Notes: generated from the sequence alone by a model not told the origin. Shown: positions 48,293 to 61,443, numbered from the stretch's first letter. The stretch: 64,000 nt of DNA from Dillenia suffruticosa (GCA_033439265.1 JAVTVX010000016.1:13193201-13257200), one strand, 5' to 3'. Made by a program: numbers and translations.

Positions 48293-50571
48293 TGTCACGC
48301 CCCGAACCGGGGTCATGAGCAGCCGCCCGTTGTCCTGGATGCCAGCTACATTTTTATAGAAAATCGGGAGGTCTCCCATGTACAATTTACCTTGTAATAT
48401 TCACAACCATTCTGTCAATTTAATAAAAGGGCCATCTCGACCTTACAACCATTAACCAAACCACAACCGACAACCAGGACAACGTAAGACTATAGAAATT
48501 TCTAGCAGTGCTAGCCACAGACCTCTGCTATCATGCTAAACTAGGGCATTAGCAACCGCCACACCGAGCGGACCTAAATATTTATACACATGTACAATAA
48601 ATTCCCAAGTTAGCATTTCAAATACATATAGGTGTCTCAATGCAAGTGAACCGAGTCAATATGAGAGTTTCTTGAATAAATGTCCATAATCATATAGTCA
48701 TCCTACAAAATAAATAGATGAGTACATTGATCAAACTAAAATTTTCAATAATTGTAGTGGAATATATGGTAACATCCATACTCAAGCCCGGTGCTATCAA
48801 ATCCACGTCACAAGCATGAAATCACAAAATTTTTCTTCAGTCCAAGACTAATCCTGTGGGAAAGAAAGTGAGGGGTGAGTATCTATGGGAGGATACTCAG
48901 CAAGTGAGGGGATTGATATCGTGCTATCAATATCGAGGGTAAATTTGAAGTGTCAAAGCATGTAATATAATATCAAGTATGCAAAAACAACGTGAAATAA
49001 GTCTTAAAATAAATAATTTTCTTATAAGATGGAAAATTTTTGAAAAATCATATACTTTTCGATTCCCATCCAAATGTTCCAAGCCATATGTCATTTTCAA
49101 GGTATAGGAGTCTATTTTCATAATTCGAAGATCGTATTTAAATTGCCTATGAGCAGAACAATTTATAATGAGAAAGACTGCATCAACCCTTGAACTCAAA
49201 TCCCAATTTCTGACTATTTTCATGCATTGGTCAATTTAAACTCCAAGGGAAACTATTCTAATCAACTTAATTTGATTCTATTATTCTGAACAGTCCCATT
49301 TCATATAAATTCCTATACTTAACCTAATGAACCACATACAATGTCCAAAAATGCATTCTACTCAAATCTAGTTTACGTTCTAGCATATACAAGACTTCTT
49401 ATCTTAAATTTACCATAAATTCAATAGCCAAATCGAATGGGTCCGAAATCCCTCACCTAGGGTTTTCTTGGATCGAATGTCTCTTCGATCACTCCAAAAT
49501 CTACAATGTTCCCTATCAAGACAAGATTTGTTAGTTAGGTCATAAGACTTAGATCAGAATCAAAACCCTAAATCAGTTACCTGCGCAGAGGTTCGTGGGC
49601 TGTTACGGGCTCAAGGGCCGTAGCGGGCCATCGTGGTCTATAGCGGGCTCGCAGGTTAACAGGCTGGTAGGCTTGCGGGCTGTAGTGGGCTCGCGGGCTG
49701 CGCGCTAACGGGTTGGTGCGTGCTCGTGTGTAGGCGTGCTCGCGAGTTGGCGTGTGCTCGCGAACTGGCTCAGGCTCGCGGACTAAGGCACGCGCTCACG
49801 AGCTGAGGCGCGCTCTCGCGAGAGGGTTACGCGCTATGTTCACGCTGTGCTCGAGTGGGGAGGATCGTGCAGTGGTACGATCGTGCTCGCGCTGGGTGGA
49901 TCGCGCAGGGGCACGCTCGGCTCGTGTTGGGGAGATCACGCGGTGGCGGAAGGAGTTGCAGTCGCAGTCACACTCGCGGAAGGTCAATGCTCGCGGGAGG
50001 AAGGAGCAACGGCGGCAAAGAAAACGATGGCGATGGGTGGTGGGTTCGGGCGAAGCCGAAGAGAGAGAGAAAAACAGAGAGTGAGGTAGAGAAAGAAGAC
50101 AGAGGGGGGTCGGCTAGGTGGTGGTGACAATGGTACCACCAGTGAGCGGTGGAGAGAATGGCAGAGGAGAGGGAGAGCAGCTGTGCGTGCGGCGGAAGGA
50201 GAAAGCAGTAGGAGGGAGATGAAGAGACGGGAGAGCGAGAGATTAGGGCTAAAAACCCTAATCACATTTGGGGTAGGAGCTGCGTTTTAGGCCAAAACGC
50301 AGCGCTTCCCCTTTTTCTTTTTTTTCTTTTGTTTTTTTTACAATTATATATATATATATGTATATATAATTTCAAACCCATATTTCGTTAAAATGCGAAT
50401 TTCATAAAAATGGAGCTTATTATGATTGCGAACACAGAAACTTAAAATATACAAAAAATTTAAATTAAATACCCCAAAATCAAAAATCAATATAATAAAA
50501 AAAATTTCTCTGTATATATATATATTTCAAAACTAGTACACTTGTACAGACATTGCAATGTCGGTGTTACA
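48293..50571 (-). repeat. 5' LTR of full family-A element, 1-kb deletion
   Basis: This copy is 2,279 bp, against 3,297 bp for its partner. A block equal to 41489-42562 of the partner (1,074 bp) is missing. The junction near 48993 keeps one GAAAT that flanks both sides of the block in the partner. The hairpin (50278-50301) and candidate intron (49513-49580) remain. Confidence 0.9.
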
Positions 50572-50576
50572 CTTCC

Positions 50577-51481
50577 ACTGGTCTCTTTCCCTAGAATCTT
50601 TCTTGTCTATCCTTAGTAACCAATTCGAAGGCCTTTGGATTATTGACTAGGTCCTGATAAGTGGTAAAAGGTAGAGCTACTAGGTATATAAGGAAAAAGA
50701 ATCGCAACCCTTTTCTAAACCAATTTGCTATCTTTTTTTCTGTATCAACTAATTCTAGAGCACAAACTAATAGTCTAACAAAGCAATCTTCATACTGGCT
50801 AATAGTCTTACTGTATTGATCTTTAAAAAAAGAAGGAACATATCTCTCGTGGAAGATTTGAGTGAAATCACCCCAGCAAGCACACTAAAAGTCATTCACA
50901 TATCAAAGTCTCAACTCTGAACTCCACCAATGATAGGCAGCTTCCTTCAAATAATGAGTGGCAAGTCTGACCTTATATTTCTCAGCAACCATAAATTCAG
51001 ATAAGAGCCTCTACATCTCCACAATCCAAGATTCTATAACCTGACGATCATCACATCCTGAAAAAATCATCAGCTCCATCTTCTTGAACTCAGTCCTCAA
51101 TTTCTGAAACAGACAGTGGTCTCGAGACACACTAGCATTCCCTCTATCTCCATGTCCTTCTCTGTACTCAATGGCTCTCTAATCTCTGCCTGATATAGCC
51201 TGATCTGATTCAAAACCAATTGATACAGCTGGAGTTGCTAAAATTGACACAGCTGAGGAAGTAAGAGTGGCTTGAATAGTTGGAGAGACATCTATAGTCT
51301 CACTCCCTATCATTAGTTGAGATAATCTCTCTATTAATCTATGAATGCCCCCAGAAATTGTACCAACCATAGTCACCAGAGCATCCAAAACTTGTTACAG
51401 ATCTGGTTTTGGTGGTCTCAGAGCACCGGGCGTCTGGGATTGAGGCTCCTGTCTTTGTTGGGTTCCCCTTTAGGAGGCATT
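50577..51481 (-). pseudogene. family-B Gag, N-terminal part
   Basis: It starts MPPKGEPNKDRS at 51481. Further in, broken frames read AYHWWSSELR, DFTQIFHERYVPSFFKDQYS, CFVRLLVCALELVDTEKK and NWFRKGLR, the layout of a retrotransposon Gag core. It breaks off at the CTTCC target site and continues at 40767. Stops interrupt it, for example after SSELRL. Confidence 0.8.
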
Positions 51482-51631
51482 TCATTTTGTCTTCTAGTCT
51501 TAACCATTTTGTATATAAATAACCTGATGAATGCAAATGACAAACAACATCACTTATTTGATAAACCACCCTCTATCTAATAATCTATACCTATAGTCAC
51601 AAATCCTAGGTGCAGATCACCCAAAACCTTA

Positions 51632-51644
51632 GATTCTAATACCA
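51632..51644 (-). other. primer-binding site of family-B element
   Basis: On the minus strand it reads TGGTATTAGAATC next to the LTR end. It is a decayed form of the Met-tRNA site TGGTATCAGAGC. Confidence 0.75.
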
Positions 51645-51646
51645 AC

Positions 51647-53606
51647 TGTGACAACCCGCTATCCAGGCATTGCACACCTTAGCAAAAGGGAACAGACATG
51701 CAAATGCAGAAGCAACCGCCACGATTAACATACGACGTCTAGACTTGCGATAGTCGCACTCCTCCTGTATGATAACATGGAAAGAAATTTATATTGAAAG
51801 AAAATAAATTATTTGTTCTTTCCAAATAAAATGATGACAGAGTCTCCCCTATTTTAGGATTATTTAGCCACCTGGGGTTAATATTAAACCTAATAAAACA
51901 CACAGATCACCTGTAATATCAAACAAACAGGTATTAATAGCTCTCTTGACCATCCAATAACACACTATGGAATATAGTCTCAATATAGACAAAGCTATAC
52001 ATATAAGGCTCTCCTTGGTCTTCAACTATTCATGTACATATAACAGGTATTCTATACAAAACCAAAAGAAACACAAGAACAAGAAACAAGTAGGTCAAAA
52101 AAGAGTATGGATCGAAATCTCTCGGCTCAATGGCCTCTACCCTGCGGTTCCCTCTTGTCTCCCTAATTACTTGAAAACAAGGATATCGGGGTCAGCATAA
52201 GCTGAGCTAGTACATGGGGGACCAATAGCATGCATTAGAAATAATCAGGCCTAGGAATCTCAATATGAACATACAAATAGCGTGATATCTAAGAATACAC
52301 AAGAGATACACATTATCTCAAACAATCCCAAAGAAATTAGTACAATTACCACTCTAGATTCATTATCTTTCTCTATTTTTATTATTCTAATATGAAATTG
52401 ATATTTAAAGAAAGGAATAAAATGTCAAACTAAGCTAGCGTTTGAGGGTCTGGAAGAGCAAGCCAAAATTCGGTATTTCTAAATGAAATCCAGGTCATTT
52501 TAGGTTAGATACATCAAACATTTTATCTGTTTCTAATTCTACCCTCATAGAGAGAAGAGATACATCCATAGTATCTCAAGTTTAGCCTGTAGGCTTCGTA
52601 AAACTTTTGAAACTCCATATACTAACCGTACTCCTTAAGTTTCACATGCAAGCTTCACAAAACTTTTGGAGAAATCATCGTATTACCACTTTTTCTTTAT
52701 ATTACTTTATGTTCACATGAAGTTATGATCACAAAGATCTCAATTTATCACAATGATTACATTGGATTCATAATCAAACATCACGAATATGCAAAACTTA
52801 TAGTCAACCAACTCATAACACTCTAATGAGCTATTTTAATAAATTTTCAGCACAAACAAGTTTTGATAAAACTATTATATCTTATTCTGCAATATTTTTT
52901 ATCAAAATGAATCCAGTTGTCACATAACATTAAACTTAGGATTACAACTTTTATATTCACAGCATGTTTCAATTCCAATTGCATAGAGGAACCCACATCA
53001 ATCAATGTTATAACCCAAAATTCACAATACAATTTGCGCAGTTATAGAAAAATTAACATATCTTCTTCTACACATATCAAATTGACATGATTCTAGTGGC
53101 CATTTAAAGATACGACATAGGGCTACAATGTTTATGTTCAGAGGTTAGCCTAATTCTATCTAGAATGTAGCTAATAATCAAAGCAAAGTTCAGCACAATA
53201 ATAGGCAAAAATAGGGTTTTCTATAGAAAATATGACAATTTAAAAATTCACAAAAAAATTCAATTCTCAATGAAACTCTTTGAATTTTATGTCCTTTTAA
53301 AGCTACGGAAGTTTATTTTCTTTAAAAGAAAACCTCACTTAATTTGAGGTTGTGCAAAGAACGATATTTAATAAAGAATAGAGCATAGTCATGCTGCGAA
53401 CAGAGAAGCTTTTCTACAGAGATCTTGTTATTTCAAAAATTTATCAAAAATTCAATTCTCTATAAAATTCTTTGAATAATATGTTATTTTAAAACTATGA
53501 AAGTCTAGTTTCTTTAAATGAAAACTGCACTCAATTTGTAGTTGTGTAGAGAAAGATATTAAATAAAGAACAGAGTATGGTCATGCTGTTTGGAATGTTA
53601 AAATTA
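51647..53606 (-). mobile_element. family-B element: 5' LTR, truncated
   Basis: It ends GATAGCGGGTTGTCACA at 51647 and matches the last 1.96 kb of the family-B LTR. The outer part is missing and copia Gag sequence begins at about 53607. It contains two of the 60-bp tandem units (about 52590-52690). Confidence 0.8.
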
Positions 53607-55245
53607 AAAATAAGACTAAAAAAGTGAATAGGCTACAAATTGAAATTGAAAACATGAAGATTGAAAATATAAATGCCTACACTTAAAGGGAAAAGAATAA
53701 CAAAGAGTGCATGGAAAATGAACTAAAACAAGAAAGAGAAAACACTAAGAAATTAAGTTCTTTGTTGTATAAATTTATTTAAAGTCAAGAAAAACTTGGC
53801 TTAATGTTAGGAGTTCAAAAAGTAGTATTTGACAAGGCAGGACTAGGATACAGTGCTGTTGAAATACAAAAGAAATTGTATACATTCTTTATTCCTAGTT
53901 CATAGAATTTTAAGGCATAAAAAAGGTGTTACAATCACATGGAAACTAGACACAGTGCACATAATTGCAAGTTTAGGAAGCAAACCAATAATAACAGCAC
54001 TAAAAGACCTGCAACTCAGCAAAATTGTATGCATTGTCTTAATAAGGGACGTAGCATAAATGAATGTTGGTTTAAGTATAACTCAACAAGTAAAACAAAA
54101 CTAAATTGGGTTCCAAAGGAACCAATGAAGACTAACATTGTCGGACCCAAAAGAATTTGGGTACCGAAGGCGAAGACTAAGTGAATTTCTATGCAGATTT
54201 TCTTCAAGGTTAAAACTCGTGGGAATACTTGGTTTCTGGATAGTGGATTCTCTAGACACATGACAGGAGATTCCATTAAATTTTGCTATCTACAAGAGAA
54301 GAAAGGAGGCAAGGTTGTCCTGGAGATAACTCCAAGGGCAGGATCATAGGCATGGGAAACATAGGTAAATCCTCTATCCAAATTGAACATATTTTATTAG
54401 TCAAAAATTTAAAACACAATTTACTTAGTATTAGTCAATTGTGTGATTGAAGATATATTGTTGTATTTGATTGTAAATGCTATGAAATAATAGATAAGAT
54501 AAGTAAAGAAGTAAAATTTAGAGAAATTGGTAAGGAAATATCTATATAATTAATCTAGATAATATAGGAGAAGTAGATAAGGCATGCTTAATAGTAGTAG
54601 GCCATGACAATGCCTGGCTATAACATAGGAGACTAGAACATACAAGCATGGATTTAATCTCTATTAGTTTGGAAAGATATGGTTAAAGGTCTACCAAAAC
54701 TAAAATATGAAAAAGACATATTATGTGATGCTTACATGAAACGAAAACATACCAAGAATTCATTCAAATCTAAGAATTTAGTCTCAACTAGTAAACCCCT
54801 AGAGTTACTTCACATAGATTTATTTAGCTCAACTAGAAATCAGAGTTTAGGAGAAAACTATTATGAATTTGTGATAGTAGACGACTATTCTAGATATACC
54901 TAAGTGCTGTTTGTAGCTAGAAAAGAGGAAACCAGTAATGCAATTATAAAATTATGCAAGAAAATCCATAATGCAAAAGGTTACACGATCACTCGGTTAA
55001 CGAGTCATCATGGGAAAAGTTTGAGAATAGGTTAATGCAATAATTTTGTGAAGAAAATAGAATTGATCACAACTTCTCTGCCCCTAGGACTTCACAACAA
55101 AATGTTATTGTGGAAAGGAAAAATAAAACATTAGAAGAAATAGTTAGAACAATGTTGTGTGAAAATAATTTAGCCAAATACTTCTAGGCAGAAGCTATAA
55201 ATATAGGCTGTTATATATTGAATAGAGCATTAGTTAGGCCTATCA
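53607..55245 (+). pseudogene. copia element, Gag-protease-integrase half
   Basis: This Ty1/copia element resembles the SIRE type. Gag coiled-coil text is followed by a zinc knuckle, CMHCLNKGRSINECW (about 54030-54075), and the linker IVGPKRIWVPKAK. The protease site is FLDSGFSRHMTGD (about 54235). The integrase shows PLELLHIDLFSSTRNQSLG and IVDDYSRYT (54800-54900), then frame-shifted remnants of the HGK...QQN...VERKN region. Many stops are present. The frame stops inside RPI at 55245, where a solo LTR is inserted, and resumes at 57309 with LKKTLYELYKG. Confidence 0.85.
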
Positions 55246-57308
55246 TGTAAGGTTCTGTTTTGAGAAATCATTTAAGTATGCATCTGCATTTTAATGAACA
55301 CATTTAGATTCCTTGCATTGCACTGTGCTAAAATTCGTTGAATTTTTACGCGCGATGCATGTTTTAGTTTTTATATTTGTGGTTTTAATTATAGATCGTG
55401 TATATTGAACTTAGTATAGATTAGTTGGACTTATTGGTGAATGAGAACGGTCGGAATAGCCAACATGAAAATTGAGTTAGGGTTTGGTGGGGGACGCACA
55501 AAGGGTTTGATACGGGACGCACAAAGGGTTTGTGTCACACTATTACAAGGGACACCATGGCACATAATCACGTAACACATGACACTCATACCTTTGACAC
55601 ATCACCATGTTTGGGGGACCCACATTCTACTTAGATAGAGAGAGAGTAAGAGAATGGGGGAGAGAGAGAGTCTTCCCTTCTAAAAAGAAAACCCTACTCC
55701 CGCATCCCATTGTTGTCTTACAAAAACCCACCCAAACTTCCATGAAAACCACCCTTTGAGCTTGAAATAAACCACCTCCATCCATATACATGTTAACCAT
55801 AGTTTTTGCGAAGCAAAAAGGGCTACAGGAAACATTAAAAACAACCTAGAATTCAAAAAAAGCTTGGAGAGGAAAAGAAGGAAACTCAAAGGAAAAATTA
55901 CAAGTTTGAGGCAAGTATCATACTTGTGTTTGTTTCTTTGATGCCTAATAGCTATGTTTAATATAATTTCAGATTGTTTGAGGTATTAAAATAAGGATGG
56001 AATAAAAAAAAAAAGGAAAATTTCATATCGGAACATCAAAAGTGAAAGAAAACCATGATTTAACATTTTGGATAGTTTAACCTTGATATAGCTTTTAGTT
56101 AATAACATTTTCTACACAACTCCATAGTGAATATGGTTTTCTTTTGATAAAACTAGACTTCTATAGTTTTAAAATGACATATGATTCGAGTTTTATGGAT
56201 AATTGAATTTTTTGTGAATTTTTGAAAGAGCATGATAATATAAAGAAAAGTTGATAACACGATAATTTCTCTGAAAGCTTTGCAAAACCTACGGGCGAAG
56301 TTTAAGGAATACAATTGGTATACGGAGTTTTGAAAACTTTGCAAAGTTTACGTATGAAGCTTGAGGAACTATAGTTGTATCTTTTCTCCCTACAAGGGTA
56401 GAATTAGAAATATGTGAAGTGTTTGAGGTGTCTAACCTAAAAAGACCTAGATTTCATTTAGCAATACCAAATTTTTGCTTGCCCTTCCAAACCCTCATAC
56501 ACTAATTTGGTTCGATATTCTATTCCTCTATTTAAATATCAAATTCAAATTAGAACAACAAAAATAGAGAAGGATAATGAATCTAGAGTGGTAATTGCTT
56601 TTATTTCTTTGGAATTATTTGAGATAACATGTATCTCTTGTGTACTCTTTGATGTCACGCTATTTGCACATTGATATTGATATTTCGATACCTACTTACT
56701 TGTTATGCATGCTATCGGTTCCCCTGTACTTTCTCAGCTTAGACTGACTCTGGTATCATTGTTTTTAAGTGATCAGGAAAATGAGAAAGAATCACAAGGT
56801 AGAGGCCTTTGAGTTAGGAGATTTCGATCTCTACTCATTTCCGAAGCACTTATATTATTAAAACTTGTTATTCTTGTGTTTCTTTTAGATTTGTACTAGT
56901 TACCTATTATATGTAGATGTATAATTGAAGGCCAAGGAGATCCTTATATGTATAGTTTTGTTTACGTTATGACTATATACTATGGTGTGTTATTAGTTGA
57001 TCGAGATAGCCATTAATGTCTATTTGTTTGATATTAGAGGTATTTTGTTTGCTTTATCGAGTTTTATATTAATGCCAAGTGCCTAAATAGTCACTAAATA
57101 GGAGAGACTTTTGTCATTATTTTATTTAGAAAGGAAAAAAAAGTAATTTAATTTCTTTTAATATAGATCTCCTTCTATATTATCACACACGGAGAGTGCA
57201 ACTGTCACGAGTCTACATGTTACATTTTAATGGTGTTGGTTGCTTCTGCGTTTGCATATTTGTCTCCTTTTGCTAGGGGGAGCGATGTTTGGATAGCGGG
57301 TCATCATA
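55246..57308 (+). mobile_element. solo LTR, gypsy family B
   Basis: This 2,063-bp LTR starts TGTAAGGTTCTG and ends GCGGGTCATCATA, where the usual TCACA is changed to TCATA. It is flanked by TATCA (55241-55245) and TATCC (57309-57313), a target duplication with one mismatch. The copia integrase frame reads smoothly across it when LTR and one target copy are ignored. Two 60-bp tandem units lie near 56265-56365. Confidence 0.9.
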
Positions 57309-58685
57309 TATCCTAAAGAAAACTCTTTATGAACTCTATAAGGGAAAAACGCCTAACATAGAATATTTTCATGTGTTCGGATGCAAATACTTTGTTCTGA
57401 ATAATGGAAAATATTCTCTAGAAAAATTTGATACCAAAAGTGATAAGCTTATCTTTTTTGGATATTCAACCGATTGTAAAGTCTATAGAGGCTAAATAAG
57501 AGAATTATAATGGTTGAAGAGTCCATTCATGTTCAATTTGATGAAAGTGATCCCTTAAGCGAGAAACATTTTGATGATGAGGCATTAAATCAGTACATAT
57601 GAGAATAAGGTGTAATAGAGGATGAAAATGCCAAAGAAGAAGCCATTGAAATAAAATAAGAAACTAAGAAAGATGAAAAGAATCATGAAGAGCTAGAAAT
57701 TAGATTTCCTAAAGTAAACAAAAGTGTAAATGTAAAGAATGTCATTGGAAATCTCGATTCTGGAGTTAGGACCAGGTTAACTTTTCAAAATCAATGTGAA
57801 TATGATGCATGCATCTCGCAAATAGACGCTAAGAACATATATGAAGCATTGGAATATGAAAATTGGATTTTGGTCATGCAAGAAAAATTAAATCAGTTTG
57901 AGAGAAATAAAATATGAGATTTGGTTCTTAGACCTAAAGATTATTCAATTATAGGATAAGCTGGATGAGTATGAAGCCATCACAAGAAATAATGTAAGAT
58001 TGGTAGCTTAGCGATACAGTCAAGATGAAGGAATACATTATGATAAAACATATGCCCCTGTAGGAAGATTGGAAACTATAAGGGCGCTGCTTGTCTTCTA
58101 CTGTATGAATTTCAAATTATACAAAATAGATGTAAATAGTACATTCTTGAATGGAATCCCCTGATTTTGAATATCCAAAATATCCAGACCATGTGTATAA
58201 ATTACCAAAGCTTTATATGGTCTAAAACAAGTTCCAAGAGCTTAGTATGACAGGTTTAGCACTTTCCTAATAGATAATGAATTTGAAAGAAGCAACTTTG
58301 ACACAATGTTGTTTATTAAAAGAAAGGGCGAAGAAATTTTAATAGTTCAAATCTATGCAAATGACCTAATATCGGGGGTAACAAATGAAATCCTTTGCCA
58401 AGAATTTGCTAAGGCCATGTATGCTTAGTTTGAGATGAACATGATGGGAAAGTTAAACTTTTCCTAGGATTATAGATTAAGTAAATAGAGAAGAGAATAT
58501 TTATTAGTCAATCCAAATTCACCAAGAAGCTCATTAAAAAATTTGGATTAGGTGAAATCAAAGAAAATGCAACACCAATAAGCACCACTTTAAAGTTAGA
58601 CAAAGATGAGTAAGAAAACCATCATGCTCAAAGCTTTATCAAAGCATGATAGGTTCACTACTATACTTTACTACGTTGAGTCAAG
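57309..58685 (+). pseudogene. copia element, integrase end and reverse transcriptase
   Basis: It continues the copia integrase (LKKTLYELYKG, FHVFGCKYFVLN, FFGYSTDCKVYRG at 57314-57495), then the linker VEESIHVQFDES and the RT: YDKTYAPVGRLETIRALL (about 58035-58100), YGLKQVPRA, and IYANDLISG (about 58350), where copia RTs have YVDDIIFG. The first catalytic Asp is Asn. KKFGLGEIKENATPIST and MIGSLLYFT lie near the end, at the start of RNase H. The element is cut at 58685 by gypsy DNA. Confidence 0.85.
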
Positions 58686-60578
58686 GGTACAGAAAGACCC
58701 AATATATTTAGAACTCAGCTTACCCCGTTGCCTGAACCAAATCACCCCTTTCTAGGGCAATATCCGTAGGAAAACCATGTCTCCCTCCTCGAACTCAAGT
58801 GGCCACCACCTCCTATCAGCATAAACCTTCTATCGGTTTTGGGCGGCCTTCATCTGCTCACGGATGATCCTCACTTTTTCTTTAGTTTCCTCAGCAATCT
58901 CAACACTGTTGTGTTGTCTCTCTCCTACCTCATCCCTACACAAAGAAGTACGACATTTCATTCCATACAATGCTTTATACGGAGGCATCCCAATACTGGC
59001 CTGATAACTGTTATTATATGCAAACTCTACCAATGGGAGATGCCGATCCCAGCTACCTCGAAAATCCATAACACATGCTCTTAGATGTCCTCTAGAGTCT
59101 TGATGGTCCTCTTTGACTGACCATCGGTCTGAGGGTGGTATGCTATGTTGAAACTCAGTCTAGTGCCCAATGCCTCCTGCAATCTGGGCCAAAGTCTAGA
59201 GGTAAATCTGGGGTCTTTATCTGACACTATTGACACAGGTACCCCATCAAGTTTGACAATGGTGTTGATGTAGAGGCGTGCCAACACCTCCAAGGAATAA
59301 TCACCATGAATAGGAATGAAGTATGGGGACTTGGTGAGTCTATCGACGATCATATAGCATCATGTCGTGTTGAAGTCTACGGTAGCCCCATCACAAAATC
59401 CATCGTGATATGTTCCCACTTCCACTTGGGAATGGGAAGAGGCTGTGAAGTGCCGACAGGTAACTGATGCTCGGCTTTCACCTGTTGAAAAAATAGGCAT
59501 CGAGCAACAAACTCTTCGATCTCCCTCTTTATACGGGGCCACCAATAACTATCTCGGATAGTCCGATACATTTTCATACCGCCCGAATGCATAGCATAAG
59601 CGGAGGAATGAGCTTCCTCAAGAATAGTGAATACTTTCAGCGAGAATACAAACCCAATCTCGGTATACCACTAGTCCGTCATCACGAACTCGAAAATCTC
59701 TGCTATTATCTTTGCGGATCTTATCAAGAATACCTTGAAACTCCTTGTCTGATCCCTAGAGCTCCCTAATGCGGTCGAGCAAGGTCGACCTCACCTCAAA
59801 TCGGGCTAGTAGTGCTCCTCGATCATCAATAGCCAAGCTAACTCCTAATGCTCGGAGTCCTACCAAACAAGAGAGAGAGGCATTCTCTGTCGTCTGAGGA
59901 GAAGATGATAATTTCCGGCTAAAGGTATCTACCACAGCATTAGCCTTTCCCAGAAGATAATCGATGATAAGGCCGTAGTCCATCAATAACTCAAGCCATC
60001 TCCTCTGTCGGAGGTTCAATTCTCGTTGGATGAACAAATACTTTACACTTTTATGATCTGTGAATACCCTGCAGGTCACCTCATATAAGTAATGTCGCCA
60101 TATCTTCATAGCAAAGACTATGGCGGCCAACTAGAGGTCGTATATCGGGTAGTTCAACTCGTGTTTCTTCAACTGTCGAGAAGCATACGCAATAACCTGA
60201 CCATCTTGTATCAATACACAACCTAATCCCTATCAGCTGGCATCACTGTATACCACATACTCCTGACTACTCGTAGGAAAGGCCAATATTGATTTAGATG
60301 TCAATCATTGTTTGAACTCCTGAAAGCTCGCCTCACAACGATCATCCCAATAGAATTTGAAGTCCTTCCGCGTCAACTTAGATAGTAGAGTAGCGATTCG
60401 AGATAATCCCTCTACAAACCACTGATATTAACATGCAAGACCAAGGAAACTCCGGATCTCAGTCACGGTTTGCGGCTGCTCCCATCTCAATATAGCTTCG
60501 ATTTTCTATGGATCAACGAAAATACCTTCCGTAGGGACTATATGCCCCAGAAAAATAATCTATCACAACCAAAATTCA
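58686..60578 (-). pseudogene. gypsy RNase H-integrase fragment, Tekay-like
   Basis: The minus strand runs from late RT/RNase H ([31 protein letters not shown]; 59756-60300) through the integrase zinc domain (59377-59592) and core (58830-59353) to KVRIIREQMKAAQNR and RQRGKLSSKYIG. It holds the integrase core missing from the full family-A element. Integrase inserts the DNA copy. Damage: the zinc CLTC is CLFF, the catalytic Glu of QSERT is Lys (QSKRT), and a stop replaces Glu in DLELAA. No LTRs or target duplication are visible. Confidence 0.87.
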
Positions 60579-60624
60579 CACTGACGGTTTTCCTCCGACT
60601 TTATAACACATTTCTTTTGTAGTG
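60579..60624. mobile_element. CACTA-like terminus, isolated
   Basis: Read on the minus strand it begins CACTACAAAAGAAATGTG and contains GTCGGAGGAAAACCGTC. It ends abruptly at the pol fragment, so only one terminus is present. Confidence 0.4.
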
Positions 60625-61443
60625 TTGGGTTGACCTTTCTTCCTTCATCAACAACCTTGGCATTGAATTTTCTTAGAATCTTCATCTTTGGGTTGACGTG
60701 TTTGTTCTGAGGTCAACTTGTAGCTATAGGTCGGCCAATTTAACTCATTGTGTCAACTGATTGAAAGGGAACTTTTGACTTATTATAGAATTGGTCGACG
60801 ATTCAAGGAGTCAAGGGTCAGCTCATTAAAGCTCCTAGGTCAACAAATGTGTTGTGAGGTCGAATGACTACTTGTTTTAGTTAAGGGTAGGTCAACGTGC
60901 TTGTAAGAGGGTTGGCTTGTCTTTCCATCTTAGCCATGAGTAGGTCGACCTGTCTCTAAGTGGGTCAAACTATATAAGTTCATACTTGTGTTCTAAGTGT
61001 ATTCGGGTCGACATTGTATTCTAGTTGATTGACTTGCTAAGTCAATTTATCAACAATTGGGTTTTTCTAGGTTTAACTGAGCTTTTGGGTTGATAGATTT
61101 CTTTTATGGTCAACATGCTACATGTTTTCAACTAAGGTAAGTCGACTTCGTCCATATGAGGGTCGAGGTGTCTAAGTCTTAACCTTCTGTAATTGTCAAA
61201 TCAAGTTTAGGTCAACATATTTTATGCTATGGGTTGATTTAATGTCATTCAATTCTTAACTTTAGTGAAGTGCATTGGTTGAGTCGACAACTCTTTCCTT
61301 TGGGTCAACGTGTTCAGTTTCAAACAAAATATTCTAAATGTGTGCAAGTCGAATGACCCGTTGGCTTTTACAAAGATGTTCAAATGCTCAGTTATTTTCA
61401 AGTTGACTTGTTTATTGAAGAGGTCGACTTGTGTAAGTCCCTA
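60625..61443. repeat. field of GTCAAC/GTCGAC words
   Basis: No gene is seen. GGTCAAC, GGTCGAC, GTTGAC and close variants recur at irregular spacing of roughly 25-70 bases in both orientations. It may be the LTR or 3' part of the disrupted copia element, but its ends are not visible. Confidence 0.5.

Larger units (their letters stand above)
40768..50571 (-). mobile_element. full-length family-A gypsy element, Tekay-like
   Basis: This chromovirus-type Ty3/gypsy element has two LTRs, a primer site, Gag, protease, RT, part of RNase H and the integrase C-terminus. The perfect 5-bp target duplication CTTCC lies at 40763-40767 and 50572-50576. It interrupts the Gag of the family-B element. The internal part is only 4,228 bp because about 1 kb covering late RNase H and the integrase core is gone. 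The long LTRs and Met-tRNA primer site suit the Tekay/Del lineage. Stops and frameshifts occur throughout, so it cannot move by its own proteins. Confidence 0.93.
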
